A stretch of 64,000 nt of DNA from Lachnospiraceae bacterium (lineage in GTDB: Bacteria > Bacillota > Clostridia > Lachnospirales > Lachnospiraceae): contig CAJTIR010000018.1 in NCBI GenBank assembly GCA_910576385.1, forward strand, positions 1 through 64,000, in the 5' to 3' direction. The notes beneath the pieces are model-generated. The model was not told the origin of the DNA and searched no databases. It was given only the letters and a program-made list of their open reading frames with translations. Positions 1-8,115 of this stretch are shown one piece after another. Every line of letters starts with the position of its first letter. The stretch's first letter is position 1. The position numbers were made by a program, and so were the translations under genes.

Positions 1-2
1 AT

Positions 3-158
3 GGAAGCGTGCAGGATTTCCGGTTTGTGCTCAGCGAGCGGATAAGGAAGGAACTATTTTTTGCCACTTTGGTGAAAAAGAGCAAAAGTATGATAAAATC
101 ATCGGTTCTTATGAAAGTCTTGAAATGCCTTGTCCAGCAAAATGCCTATCATTTATAA
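3..158 (+). pseudogene. C-terminal end of a DDE transposase (partial at window edge)
   Basis: Frame 3 from the window edge reads GSVQDFRFVLSERIRKELFF and runs to a TAA at 156-158. The same peptide (ESVQDFRFALSERIRQEVFF) occurs at about 12,220-12,280, in the relic of a transposase whose better-preserved part reads YLNGRCFVSVMLCVPVWDKD. I recognise that as a clostridial IS4-like transposase family from memory, not from a search. Only the tail is in the window, so the upstream part may be intact or broken. The 290 bases after the stop (159-448) are AT-rich and show no gene. Confidence 0.55.
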
Positions 159-448
159 AAGTTGTAAAGTGGTGTAAACTTATATAATATTGGGATTTTT
201 AACAACTATAACCTTTCATCAATCTTTTCAGAAAATTTATTCCTCTTTTAGAGGCAATTTAACAAATACTTTCTTTCCTCAAAAAATGCTTTAAACACAT
301 AATCAGATATTTGTATGGTGCGGTAACTGGACGGCGTTTTCCATGTAAATTTCACACCTCCACAGCCTCCAAAAAATATCCAACAACTGCATATAAATTT
401 AGTTGTTCTCAAATTATGTCAGTTGCTTGACATAACACCATAGTGAAA

Positions 449-1419
449 TTATTCTGCAAACACAGGATGCCAATCTTCTTTCGCTGCTTCTGTGGTTGCT
501 ATTTCACTTTTATTTCCCGCGTCATCCACAAGACGGATGGAAAACGTGTCTCCCACATCAATAGATGTGATATTCGGCAAGTCATCCACATGGAAGCCAA
601 GATTCATCCCATCCAATGTACCCATGTATTTCCATTTGCCTGTTTTCTTCTTGCTGTTTTGCCTCACATAGACATCACAGCCTATTTCACCTTCCACATC
701 AATCCAACTGTAATCACCATCAAAAGGAAAAGATACCTTTGGTTTCTTGGGAGACGTGACATCTTTTACCTCTTTTGTCACATAGGGGCTTCTCTCTGTT
801 TTATTTGCAGTATAAAACGTAAGTTTAGTTTCTGCTTTCTGCTTTTTGATGGAAAATTTCTGATATCCGCTTTTTCGATACTTGACCTTTTTTAATATTT
901 TCGCACCGTTCTGGATATAGAGCGTATCCCCTTTTTTTGCATACACTTTTACTGAGGTAGATTTATCCGTAATCTTTCCGGCAACAACCGGCTTTTTCAC
1001 GGAAGCGCTAACCTTCTTTTTAGAAATCACGCCATCATCCTTCACGGTTTTTACAACGGCAGGCCCGACAACTCCATCTTTTGTAGTCAGAGTAAAATTT
1101 AGCTTGACATGGGCTTTTTGCAACGGCAGCTTGACCGTCTTCTTCCCTTCGCGCTTATATGTTTTCTGGAAAATAGTCTCTGCATCGCTCGTAATCTTTA
1201 ATGTGGTATTGTCATAAACATATACCCGCGCCTTATCCGTCTGGGTAGTAACCTTACCAAAAACAGTGGGTTCAAGCCCTGCCCCTTCAGGTGCTTCCCA
1301 TCTGGCGTACACATCCTTTGGATATGCTGCTGTTAGGATGAAAACAACCGCCAAAATATATACCGCCAAATATTGTTTGATTTTTTTTCTTTTAAATAAT
1401 TTGGAATATCAGATAACAT
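449..1419 (-). pseudogene. Secreted Ig-like repeat protein with a frameshift in its N-terminal A8 tract
   Basis: A 306-codon frame (1369 to 449, TTG as first possible start) encodes a protein of beta-rich Ig-like modules. There are about two lysine-rich modules of 70 residues (near 30-100 and 105-185) and a C-terminal module ending DDAGNKSEIA. No catalytic motif is seen. The better start is ATG at 1419, which overlaps the TGA of the upstream gene and reads MLSDIPNYLKEKK; it leaves the frame at a run of eight A (1381-1388). One extra A, or a -1 slip, would join it to KQYLAVYILAVVFILTA and make a normal signal anchor. Either the gene is dead, the tract is phase-variable, or one base is missing from the assembly. 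Its place behind the gene ending at 1409 suggests a two-gene operon. Function unknown. Confidence 0.6.
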
Positions 1420-1960
1420 AATTTCTTTTTCTTCCCCTTCCATATACAGTCTGCAGAGCATCCAAATCATAAGAACTTTGATCTGCATTTAATAAGCTTG
1501 GATAAGTATCTTCATATGTTTCCGTAACAAATAAATAATTTTTCCCCTTTGAAATCTCAGAAGCATTTTCAACAACATATTCATCATCACCAAAACTTCC
1601 GCCAGCACGCTTGACTATAATTGTAGATGAGTCAATACTTCCTTTGTATACTCTATCCACATCAATGGTATAAAGTGTATATGGCATCTCCTCGTCATCT
1701 ACAAATCCTGTATCTTCATCTGGCCCTTCCCCTGTGCTCACATCAATCATTTGATATTCAATATTTTTCACTGTGCCAGTAAAAACCAAATCCGAAGATT
1801 CCACCAATTCTTCAGCTGTATTATATTGTGGATAGTCTGCCTGCAAAACAGTTACAGATGTCTCTTCTTCTGAAGCATCAACCTAATTGATTTTATATCC
1901 TATGCCGATGCCAGCTATAGCCAATACAGCACTCAATAACCCTGCTATGATTTTTTTCAT
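1409..1960 (-). pseudogene. Exported protein of unknown function interrupted by an in-frame TAG
   Basis: ATG at 1960, behind a good ribosome site (GGGAGGA, 1969-1975), starts MKKIIAGLLSAVLAIAGIG, a typical export signal or membrane anchor. After 25 codons an in-frame TAG (1883-1885) interrupts it. The same frame continues for 158 codons through an acidic domain (SDLVFTGTVKNIEY ... YTIDVDRVYKGS ... IIVKRAGG) to TGA at 1409. The domain resembles small secreted beta-barrel proteins of Clostridia that I cannot name. Without the stop it would be a 183-residue secreted protein. The next gene's ATG (1419) overlaps its stop codon, so the two were translationally coupled. It may be a pseudogene, a sequencing error or amber readthrough. 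Confidence 0.6.
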
Positions 1961-2145
1961 CTCTATAATCCTCCCTTTTCTTATTATAACTTCTCGGAAT
2001 CTTCAGCCTTGATTTTATAAGGCTTTCAGACCCCTATCTCAAAAAAATCACCCACTTTTTTTGCAAAAACACTTGACAAATCGCTCAAAATTTGCGGCGA
2101 AGCCGATTGATTATATTTTATTTCAATCGACTGGAGGCGATTTCT
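1961..2145. other. Left flank of the transposase gene
   Basis: Non-coding stretch between the divergent start sites at 1960 (minus) and 2146 (plus). It holds the ribosome site of the minus-strand gene and, at 2080-2096, AATCGCTCAAAATTTG. This partly matches, in inverted orientation, AATCGCCTAAAATATC (complement of about 3637-3652) beyond the transposase stop. These could be remnants of terminal inverted repeats. I could not define exact ends or a target duplication. Confidence 0.3.
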
Positions 2146-3618
2146 TTGTTACCTACAAATCCCGGCGGCCATGCCGCCTATCAGGATACTTTCGTATCCG
2201 ATTTCCTTAAGTTTTATCCTGATCCCTTTGTTCTTCCAAAAAGCGCCTGGGATTATATCGTGCAGTTCTGGTATCTCGATCTTTCACCGACAGATTCCAT
2301 TATGCAGGACTGTTGCTCTGTTTTTGGTCCGGAACCCAGGCTTCCTTCCTGTATGCTGCGATCCTACCTGCCTGCCCTGAAATTAAAAGTCACTTCCATC
2401 ACTGTCTGGCGCCGTATGCTTAAGGAAACTCCTCTTTATGCCATCCTCAGCGGTTTCTCTTTCGGCGATACCCCTGGCGTCGGGACTTTTTATGATTTCT
2501 TCTCCCGTATTTGGATGGATAATTCTAACAACCTCTCCCCTAAAGACCGGTTTCCTAAAATGAAACCTCCCAAGGGGAAAAAGAAAGGCCAAAAGACTCC
2601 CTGTGATTCTTCCAGCGCGGCTTCCAGGCTTCTTCCTTTTCTGGAGCGCTGGCACTTAAAACCGGAGAATCCTTTTTTTCTCATTTTCCGCCTTTATCAG
2701 CAGCAGTTCCTCAATCTATCCATTCGCAAAGGTCTGATGGATCCCCGGCATCTGGCTCTTGCCGGTGACGGCGCTCCTGTCCGCACCGCCGCCCAGCAAC
2801 GGAAAAAACGGATCTGTGACTGTAAGAATAAAGGCTGTTCTTCCTGCAATTGCAGACGCCATTATTCCCAACCAGACTGCAATTGGGGATGGGACTCCCA
2901 CCGGGAATGCTATTTCTTTGGTTACCACCTCTACATGTATGTGGCTTCCGATTCCTACAGTGACCTCCCTGTATTTCCTCTTTTAGAGCGGACCTCCCGG
3001 CATGATATGCTTTCCTTTCTCCATTCCTTTTTCACCATGAAAGCATATCTTCCGAAATTCCGCCTTGAAAAGCTCCTTTTGGATTCCGCCCATGACGCTT
3101 ACTCTGTCTATGAATACTGCAGACGGGAAAATATCACTCCTTTTATCGACCTGAATCCCGGCCATACCGGTCATTTCACTTATAAAGACGATTTCACCGT
3201 TGATGATAACGGCGTCACGGTCTGTAAACTGGGCTTACGTATGCATAAAGATGGATATGAGGCTGCCAAACACCGGGCGAAATACCGGCGCCCGAAATCA
3301 AACCGGAAACACGGCTGTTTCTGCGAGCATCCCTGTTCACCGGCAAAATACGGCAGGACCGTACATATTTTTACGGATGATAATCCAAGGTTATTTAACA
3401 TACCGCCAAGGGACTCTAAAGCATGGGAAAAGGAATATGACAGAAGGACTTCTGTGGAACGCTCCAACAAGCGTGAGAAAGAGGACTATAAATTAGAAGA
3501 CGGCAGGCGCCGCTCTACAAAGATGTGGCGCTGCCGCCTCTACGGCATCATAATGCTGCAACATCTTGATGCCTGGGAAATGCCCTCAACTGAGGCATTT
3601 CAAGAATCATTATTATGA
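2146..3618 (+). CDS. DDE transposase (IS4/IS1182-like), apparently full length
   Basis: Insertion-sequence transposase of about 490 residues. An acidic triad is visible: Asp in LALAGDGAPVR (about residue 205), Asp in KLLLDSAHDAYSVYEY (about 310) and Glu in RRTSVERSNKREKEDY (about 445), the order of DDE cut-and-paste enzymes. A Cys-rich insert (CDCKNKGCSSCNC) lies between the first and second Asp. The frame is open from 2092, but GGAGGCG at 2133-2139 sits 6 bases before TTG at 2146, so I take that start (MLPTNPGGHAAYQ). There is no internal stop, unlike the other transposase relics here, so this is the only potentially active mobile gene on the left side. It lies between two degraded minus-strand exported-protein genes and may have interrupted that locus. 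The family name is by resemblance. Confidence 0.8.
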   Translation: MLPTNPGGHAAYQDTFVSDFLKFYPDPFVLPKSAWDYIVQFWYLDLSPTDSIMQDCCSVFGPEPRLPSCMLRSYLPALKLKVTSITVWRRMLKETPLYAILSGFSFGDTPGVGTFYDFFSRIWMDNSNNLSPKDRFPKMKPPKGKKKGQKTPCDSSSAASRLLPFLERWHLKPENPFFLIFRLYQQQFLNLSIRKGLMDPRHLALAGDGAPVRTAAQQRKKRICDCKNKGCSSCNCRRHYSQPDCNWGWDSHRECYFFGYHLYMYVASDSYSDLPVFPLLERTSRHDMLSFLHSFFTMKAYLPKFRLEKLLLDSAHDAYSVYEYCRRENITPFIDLNPGHTGHFTYKDDFTVDDNGVTVCKLGLRMHKDGYEAAKHRAKYRRPKSNRKHGCFCEHPCSPAKYGRTVHIFTDDNPRLFNIPPRDSKAWEKEYDRRTSVERSNKREKEDYKLEDGRRRSTKMWRCRLYGIIMLQHLDAWEMPSTEAFQESLL

Positions 3619-3666
3619 TTCGCCGCCTAATAATGATATTTTAGGCGATTCCATAAAATTTTTCAA

Positions 3667-3686
3667 GGCATAGTACCCGCTATGCC
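3667..3686. repeat. Short hairpin downstream of the transposase
   Basis: GGCATAG-tacccg-CTATGCC is a perfect 7-bp inverted repeat about 50 bases after the transposase stop. It has no T-run. It may be part of the element's right end or of the interrupted lipoprotein gene. Confidence 0.3.
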
Positions 3687-3689
3687 CAA

Positions 3690-3920
3690 TGTTTATGTCC
3701 ATTTTTCTCCAATTTCTTCTCCTGCACGATATTCAGTTGTCAATTTTCAGGTAGAATCTCATTCATTGAGATCCGAGAAGTTATTATCTGCGTCTACTGC
3801 CACAGAAGGCGTATCGCCTGCCGACTCGGCAGTGCCAAGCTCTGTTCCAGGAAGCGCACAGGCTGTAATCCCCAGGGCGCACGTCACTGCCAACGCTGTG
3901 ATTGATAACTGTTTCTTCAT
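3690..3920 (-). pseudogene. Decayed small lipoprotein gene
   Basis: ATG at 3918-3920, behind AGAGAGGAG, encodes MKKQLSITALAVTCALGITAC followed by ALPGTELGTAESAG. This is a clean lipoprotein signal with lipobox Cys at residue 21. The frame stops at TGA 3759-3761 after 53 codons. It then reads on past a second TGA into KLTTEYRAGEEIGEKWT before a third stop. That tail looks protein-like (a GEEI motif common in small extracellular domains), so the 53-residue product is probably the stump of a longer lipoprotein whose C-terminus was lost near the transposase insertion. A 53-residue lipoprotein could still be made. Function unknown. Confidence 0.5.
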
Positions 3921-3958
3921 TCTCTTTCTCCTCTCTTAAATTTGCTGTCTAAACTTCT

Positions 3959-4038
3959 GTTCGGGTTTGATAAATTTACTTAATTATATTAAGTTATTAT
4001 TATTATAAAATCCAATCAGTTCGGGTTTGACAATTTGT
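3959..4038. promoter_or_regulatory. Two direct repeats 60 bp apart upstream of the lipoprotein stump
   Basis: GTTCGGGTTTGATAAATTT (3959) and GTTCGGGTTTGACAATTTG (4019) are near-identical blocks spaced exactly 60 bp apart. They lie 40 to 120 bases upstream of the lipoprotein ATG at 3920. Read on the minus strand they are AAATTGTCAAACCCGAAC-type boxes. They look like paired operators or a small duplication. The rest of 3960-4290 is AT-rich and empty. Confidence 0.4.
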
Positions 4039-4287
4039 TTATTTCAGATACGCTTTTTTTTATTTGTTATAGACAATATATCAATATTTCCTCTTAATGT
4101 CAATAGATATTCTAATATTATTTAGCAATTTAGCGTTTTGTTTTAGTTATAACTAAATATAATTTAGTTTACAAACTTATAGATATACCGATACACGACT
4201 ATATAAGTACACCTTACTCTTCTGTATGCGGTGCATATCCCCTAAAATATTTTTATATTGCAAGAATCACAAAGCTGTTTTCTACAC

Positions 4288-4316
4288 TAAAAAAGAATCC
4301 TGCTTTGCAGGATTCT
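4288..4316 (-). terminator. Rho-independent terminator on the minus strand
   Basis: AGAATCCTGC-ttt-GCAGGATTCT is a perfect 10-bp stem. Read on the minus strand it is followed by TTTTTT. It lies 170 bases downstream of the LacI stop at 4485 and most likely ends that transcript. Confidence 0.7.
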
Positions 4317-4383
4317 CCGCCTGCGGCGCTTGTTAGGCAACGACCGAAACAAAGTGAAGAAAGACCCTGCGCATATTATTTTC

Positions 4384-4438
4384 ATTCTATAGGAAAGCAC
4401 TTTCACGCTTTAGCGTGACAAGGTTTTTCCTATAGAAT
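4384..4438. repeat. Nested inverted repeat between lacI and its terminator
   Basis: The outer stem ATTCTATAGGAAA / TTTCCTATAGAAT (13 bp, perfect) encloses an inner CACGCT-tt-AGCGTG stem. The outer arm resembles the perfect palindrome at 57750-57797 (CTTATAGGAAAT / ATTTCCTATAAG). There is no T-run, so it is not a classical terminator. It may be a dispersed palindromic element or an mRNA-stabilising hairpin. Confidence 0.5.
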
Positions 4439-4484
4439 AAAAAATGCCTGCACCATATCTGCAGACATCTTTCCATTTTATGTT

Positions 4485-5504
4485 TTAAACGTTTTTCACG
4501 CTTTCACGTTCAATAATATTAACCCCCAACTCTATTTTTAGGGACTGTTCCCTTTTATTCGAAATCCGATCTATTAAAAGCTCCACTGCCGCAGGTCCGA
4601 AAATATTCTTCGGAATATTGACAGTAGTTAATTTAGGGGATACCATTTGGGCAATCGGACGGTCATCAAATCCGACCAGAGAAATATCATCCGGAACACG
4701 AAACCCGATTTCCTGAATGCCCTGCATTGCACTGCAGGCCAAGAAATCATTTTCGGCAAAGAAAGCTGATGGAACCGTCTTCGCCACTTTTAAATATTCT
4801 TTCATACACTCTCTCGCTTCGCTTTCAGAATATCCAACTTCGACCACAAGCGAGCGATTATATTCTAATCCCAGCTTTCGGAGCAAGCGCTTATAAAAAT
4901 GAAATCTCTCATCAAAACTATTGATCCGTACTTTACTTCGAATATATCCAATATGCCGATGTCCCTTATCATACAACAACCGGATTGCTTTTTCTGTTCC
5001 CAGACGGTTATTGACAGCTATGGAATCCACATCACTTTCTTGAAATGAATTATCTAAAATGACAAACGGCAAATCTGAATCCTTAAACACCTGAAGATCC
5101 TCCCTGGTCATTTCCACACCAAATATAACCAGTCCTTTCAAGCCATCTGACATCAGCTGACTCTTCTGTTCCTGTCTATCCATATCCTTATTCAAATAAA
5201 TAAAATTCAGATTGTATCCATAATTGTTGATACATTTTGTAATTCCCTCAAGGATATATGTAAAAAATGGGGATTCGTCTATGATACATCCACTCCTCTT
5301 ATATACGACAAATCCGATAGCCCCATTATTTACAAGACAGTCTTTCAACATATAGCCGCAACCAAGCGCCCTGATTTTTTGAATAATCTCTTCCCGTTTC
5401 TTCTCTCCCACGCCAGGCTTATTATTTAACACCAGAGACACCGTAGCTGTAGACACTCCCAACATCTCTGCAATATCTTTTGCCTTATATACCAAACATT
5501 CCAC
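4485..5504 (-). CDS. LacI-family transcriptional regulator
   Basis: A 339-residue LacI/GalR repressor. The N-terminal helix-turn-helix (KAKDIAEMLGVSTATVSLVL, residues 7-26) is followed by a hinge and a periplasmic-binding-like effector domain ending with the family's VSLVGFDD and LTTVNIP signatures. Start choice: GTG at 5504 is the long form, but AAGGTGG lies 5 bases before TTG at 5495, which gives the more usual MVYKAKD start. No sugar genes adjoin it. Downstream is non-coding and upstream is the broken ABC transporter, so its regulon is unknown and may have been lost. A TAAAC-cacgc-GTTTA inverted repeat at 5546-5560 suggests self-regulation. Confidence 0.9.
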   Translation of the reverse strand: MECLVYKAKDIAEMLGVSTATVSLVLNNKPGVGEKKREEIIQKIRALGCGYMLKDCLVNNGAIGFVVYKRSGCIIDESPFFTYILEGITKCINNYGYNLNFIYLNKDMDRQEQKSQLMSDGLKGLVIFGVEMTREDLQVFKDSDLPFVILDNSFQESDVDSIAVNNRLGTEKAIRLLYDKGHRHIGYIRSKVRINSFDERFHFYKRLLRKLGLEYNRSLVVEVGYSESEARECMKEYLKVAKTVPSAFFAENDFLACSAMQGIQEIGFRVPDDISLVGFDDRPIAQMVSPKLTTVNIPKNIFGPAAVELLIDRISNKREQSLKIELGVNIIERESVKNV

Positions 5505-5545
5505 CTTCTTTGCAATTTCTTCCTTAATATAATATCATAGTTTCG

Positions 5546-5560
5546 TAAACCACGCGTTTA
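5546..5560. promoter_or_regulatory. Candidate LacI-type operator upstream of the regulator
   Basis: TAAAC-CACGC-GTTTA, an inverted repeat of the kind bound by LacI/CcpA-family dimers, about 45-60 bases upstream of the regulator start. This is inference from symmetry and position only. Confidence 0.35.
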
Positions 5561-5682
5561 TCATAACATATATGAAGAATACCAACAAGTGCAGATTATT
5601 ATGACAAACATTTGTCCTTAATCCCCAAATTACGGTAATGCTCCTCAGTATTACCATATTTATTATAGAAAATTGTAACTAT

Positions 5683-5758
5683 CCAGAACCCCATGGAAAT
5701 AAAAAATCAGACCGTTCAAATTTATTTGATAAGGTCTGAACTTCTATTTCCATGAGGG
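5683..5758. repeat. Palindromic dispersed repeat, family B, copy 1
   Basis: The right arm TTTGATAAGGTCTGAACTTC-TATTTCCATGAGGG and the left arm (complement of CCAGAACCCCATGGAAAT...GACCGTTCAAATTT) are inverted copies of one unit. The same unit is at 28719-28760 and 55556-55593, with the shared core GGTCTGAATATCTATTTTC followed by ATGGGTTCT. Copy 1 is the most complete palindrome. It lies in the gap between lacI and the broken transporter. Confidence 0.55.
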
Positions 5759-5822
5759 TGATAATCCCCTAAGCCACAGACGAAAGCCTCTTTAGAGACG
5801 TAACAGCAGTACAGACAGGGGC

Positions 5823-6520
5823 TTACGCAGAGCATTCCTCGGAAAGACTTTTCTGTGAGGGGGCAATCCCGCTTATTTTATCTGCGATTTTCAATGTAAC
5901 AGGAAAGCGGTTTTGAATATTGTTTCCAGCCAGCAAGGAGCCGGTTTCTTTATTCCCCACAAATCCATAACATAGCAAAGCTACCATGCAAAAAATTGTG
6001 GCAGAAACGACAAGACCTATAATTAAACTAAAATCGCTGATACTTTTTATCAAGCCTGTTACATAATAAGTCTTTGAATTAGATGTAATCAAAATATCAG
6101 ATAAGAAATATCCTAAAAGCAAACCTAATGCTGCACCCAAAAAAGACACTGCTGCCGTAAAAACAAGAAAGAAAAATCGCAGGCCGCTATTTTTGAAGCC
6201 AACAGTTTTAATGCACCTGACCTGCTTTCTATTTGCTCTGAAAAATCTGTAAAAAACATAATAAATACTACTGTGGAAAGCCCAACAAGGGACATCCAAA
6301 ACGTGTAGGCAAGTATCGTGATTGAATTGAGTGCATTTTTGTAAAATCGTTGGTTTTCCGTAAGGTTTTTAAGTTCATTCAGCTTGTCTATATTTCCGCC
6401 AACGGAACCCATAACAAAGAAAAATGAAAGTCAGGTCAATACAGTAAGAAGCAATAGCAGTGACAGAAAAATTTTGTCTTTCATAATTTGTTTAAAAAGC
6501 TGTTTATATACAAGTCCCAT
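5823..6520 (-). pseudogene. FtsX-type ABC permease, broken by a stop and a frameshift
   Basis: ATG at 6520 begins MGLVYKQLFKQIMKDKIF, the usual cytoplasmic start of FtsX/MacB-type permeases. A TGA interrupts after LLLLLTVLT. The same frame resumes (FFFVMGSVGGNIDKLNEL, YTFWMSLVGLSTVVFIMFF) to about 6240. It then shifts frame into KTVGFKNSGLRFFFLVFTAA and the last membrane segments (FLGAALGLLLGYFLSDIL; IIGLVVSATIFCMVALLCYG), ending at 5823. It is shorter than a working permease, so there are probably deletions as well. An ATPase fragment lies just upstream, in the usual ATPase-permease order. Non-functional. Confidence 0.8.
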
Positions 6521-6522
6521 AT

Positions 6523-6657
6523 TTACTCCCCCAAAATCATGTCATTCGCCGATATTGGATTTGCATTTACTATATCGCTAAAAAGCATTCCGTCTATCAT
6601 TGTTATAATACGATGCATAATACACTTTTCTGCATGGGGAAATATGCTAACTGCCAT
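6523..6657 (-). pseudogene. C-terminal fragment of the MacB-type ABC ATPase
   Basis: The frame ending at TAA 6523-6525 reads HAEKCIMHRIITMIDGMLFS and then DIVNANPISANDMILGE. This is the end of a MacB/LolD-type ATPase, with the H-loop region altered (HAEKC where HDE is usual). No Walker motifs are present upstream, where the sequence runs directly into a phage-gene fragment. Its stop is 2 bases before the permease ATG, the remains of a coupled operon. Confidence 0.6.
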
Positions 6658-6704
6658 AAGCCAAAGCCGACATTATATCTTGCCTTGATTCCATAGATGA
6701 CTAC

Positions 6705-7087
6705 CTATTCGGTAAAACCATTCCCCATCAAGTCAAAGATCAGGGAATTAGGATGTTTCTTTGCAGACAGTCCCATTTCAGAAATGAGTGGGGTATAAAT
6801 ACCATACTGGTCATCTGCAATTCGTTGACAGGCGCTCTAGTTGTCAGTTCAAAGGTCTTATTTTTATTTGTATAATCATGTGCAATCAAATTTTGAATTT
6901 CCCTTGAACCAATCCATTCCCTCATGTTTAGAATCTGCCCCGTCCACGCATAAGTTGTTTCCATTGTTTCGGATGGTACAATCATGGAAATCTTAGGATA
7001 GTTCACAGGGGTTTCGCTGAATGCCTTGTTAAAAGCCGCTGAATATCCAAAGAACAGACCGTTCAGGCTCTGCTGATATATTACCAT
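6705..7087 (-). pseudogene. Mu-like phage major head protein (gpT) N-terminal fragment
   Basis: ATG at 7087 begins MVIYQQSLNGLFFGYSAAFN and continues with SMIVPSETMETTYAWTGQ, MREWIGSREIQNLIAHDYT and NKTFELTTR. This follows the N-terminal pattern of Mu-type gpT head subunits (WxGQxPNxREWIGxRxxxNL..HDYTxxNKxFE). A frameshift and small deletion follow; another frame continues ADDQYGIYTPLISEMGLSA to a TAG at 6705. Just upstream, another frame ends ALVKISISEGSELEW-TAA, overlapping the gpT start, probably the preceding head gene. No other phage gene is visible. The family call is from remembered motifs. Confidence 0.65.
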
Positions 7088-7174
7088 TCCAGTTCACTCC
7101 CTTCGCTGATGCTTATTTTCACAAGGGCACGCCCAGCCTCATCCACGCTAAATAGTACTGCTGATTATTTTGAA

Positions 7175-7555
7175 TTATTTATAATCCGAAATAATAAAAT
7201 CACTTTATACTATAAAATAAATATTTATTATTTTGCATGGACTATTTATAACCCTCAATTGTCTCATTGCTCTATGCAAACATATATTCTTAAAATGTGG
7301 CTTAAACCCTCTATTCTTTATAACACTTTATTTCATTAAAGCTAATTTTCTGACATTCTCAAAATTGCTGTCACAAACATTCCGATTTCTCTCTCATAAT
7401 ATCGCTTTATCCCTTGATAATTCGTGGTTTCTCACATTATCCCGCATTTGTCCAACAATTCTCACAATATACCCTTTCTTTTGTCAATTATTCTGAGAGA
7501 GTACACTCATTACTAAGAACAATACTTTGCTCTGAATCCTCGTAAACCTATTTCA
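7175..7555. other. AT-rich gap without a recognisable gene
   Basis: Very AT-rich sequence between the phage-head fragment and the IS3 relic. Short open frames here have no ribosome site and no protein-like composition. I see no repeat or RNA gene. Confidence 0.4.
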
Positions 7556-7885
7556 CTTCCCTTCCGAATTTCCCGTACTCCTGCCGCTTATTGGAAGGTA
7601 CACGAACCAGCGCCTTGCAATAGGCGCTCCTTGGGAATTTCAAGGCTCTGGAAAGCTGGGATACGGAGTAATAGGTCAAGTTGTTCTGGATAAAAGTCAC
7701 AATCTCGGCTATTGTTCTTTTGCGAATACGGCGGCCGCTTATTTTAATATTTCATTCTCGATCTTAAGGCGCTGAATTTCTTTCTGGAGAGCCTTATACT
7801 CCTTGAGGGTAACAGTTTCCTTCTTTGATACTTTGATTGGGGAGAGCTGCTTTACCCAGTTACTGATAGTATAGATTGTTCAACT
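7556..7885 (-). pseudogene. IS3-family transposase relic (OrfA end and OrfB start)
   Basis: On the minus strand the frame ISNWVKQLSPIKVSKKE followed by EYKALQKEIQRLKIENEILK is the end of an IS3 OrfA: helix-turn-helix exit and leucine-zipper segment. A TAA (about 7742) replaces the usual Lys of ILKKAAA, and the frame then reads AAAVFAKEQ. Another frame continues with RTIAEIVTFIQNNLTYYSVS and LSRALKFPRSAYCKAL, the start of an OrfB. Both reading frames are truncated and no DDE core remains. Confidence 0.7.
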
Positions 7886-7939
7886 TTTCCTGTCCACACT
7901 TATATACTAACACCAATATTAAGAATACAAAAGGAGCAA

Positions 7940-8090
7940 CCGCCACAAAGTGATTGACCTCCACAAATAGTAATATAAGCCTACCTGCATCCGCCAAGAC
8001 TACAAGGTAGGCTTATTTATTTTCGTTTGTTCGAATCAGGAAGTTACCACCCAAAAATAACAGGCTCAAAATCTGGTATGTATGCGGCAC
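7940..8090 (-). pseudogene. Holin-like type I toxin relic with conserved 3' hairpin
   Basis: A 25-codon frame (GTG 8090 to TAA 8013) reads TYQILSLLFLGGNFLIRTNE. It resembles the small membrane toxins often annotated putative holin-like toxin (pattern TYExLSLLLLGGTFLIALLTYI) but lacks the middle of the hydrophobic helix. Its stop runs into a 12-bp stem (ATAAGCCTACCT at 7975-7986 and AGGTAGGCTTAT at 8005-8016). Then comes TGGAGGTCAATCACTTTGTGG and GCGGTTGCTCCTTTT on the minus strand, the conserved trailer I associate with these toxin RNAs. Probably inactive. No antitoxin RNA was identified. Confidence 0.5.
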
Positions 8091-8115
8091 CCCCGTGATG
8101 TAAAATTATATTTTG

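Noticed and set aside
449-895. Plus-strand frame of 150 codons over the Ig-like gene
   Set aside because: Shadow of the minus-strand Ig-like gene; Cys/Phe/His-rich translation typical of an antisense frame.
5823-8090. A working prophage or conjugative element
   Set aside because: Only one phage head gene fragment is present, and neighbours are unrelated broken genes. No integrase, terminase or tail genes.
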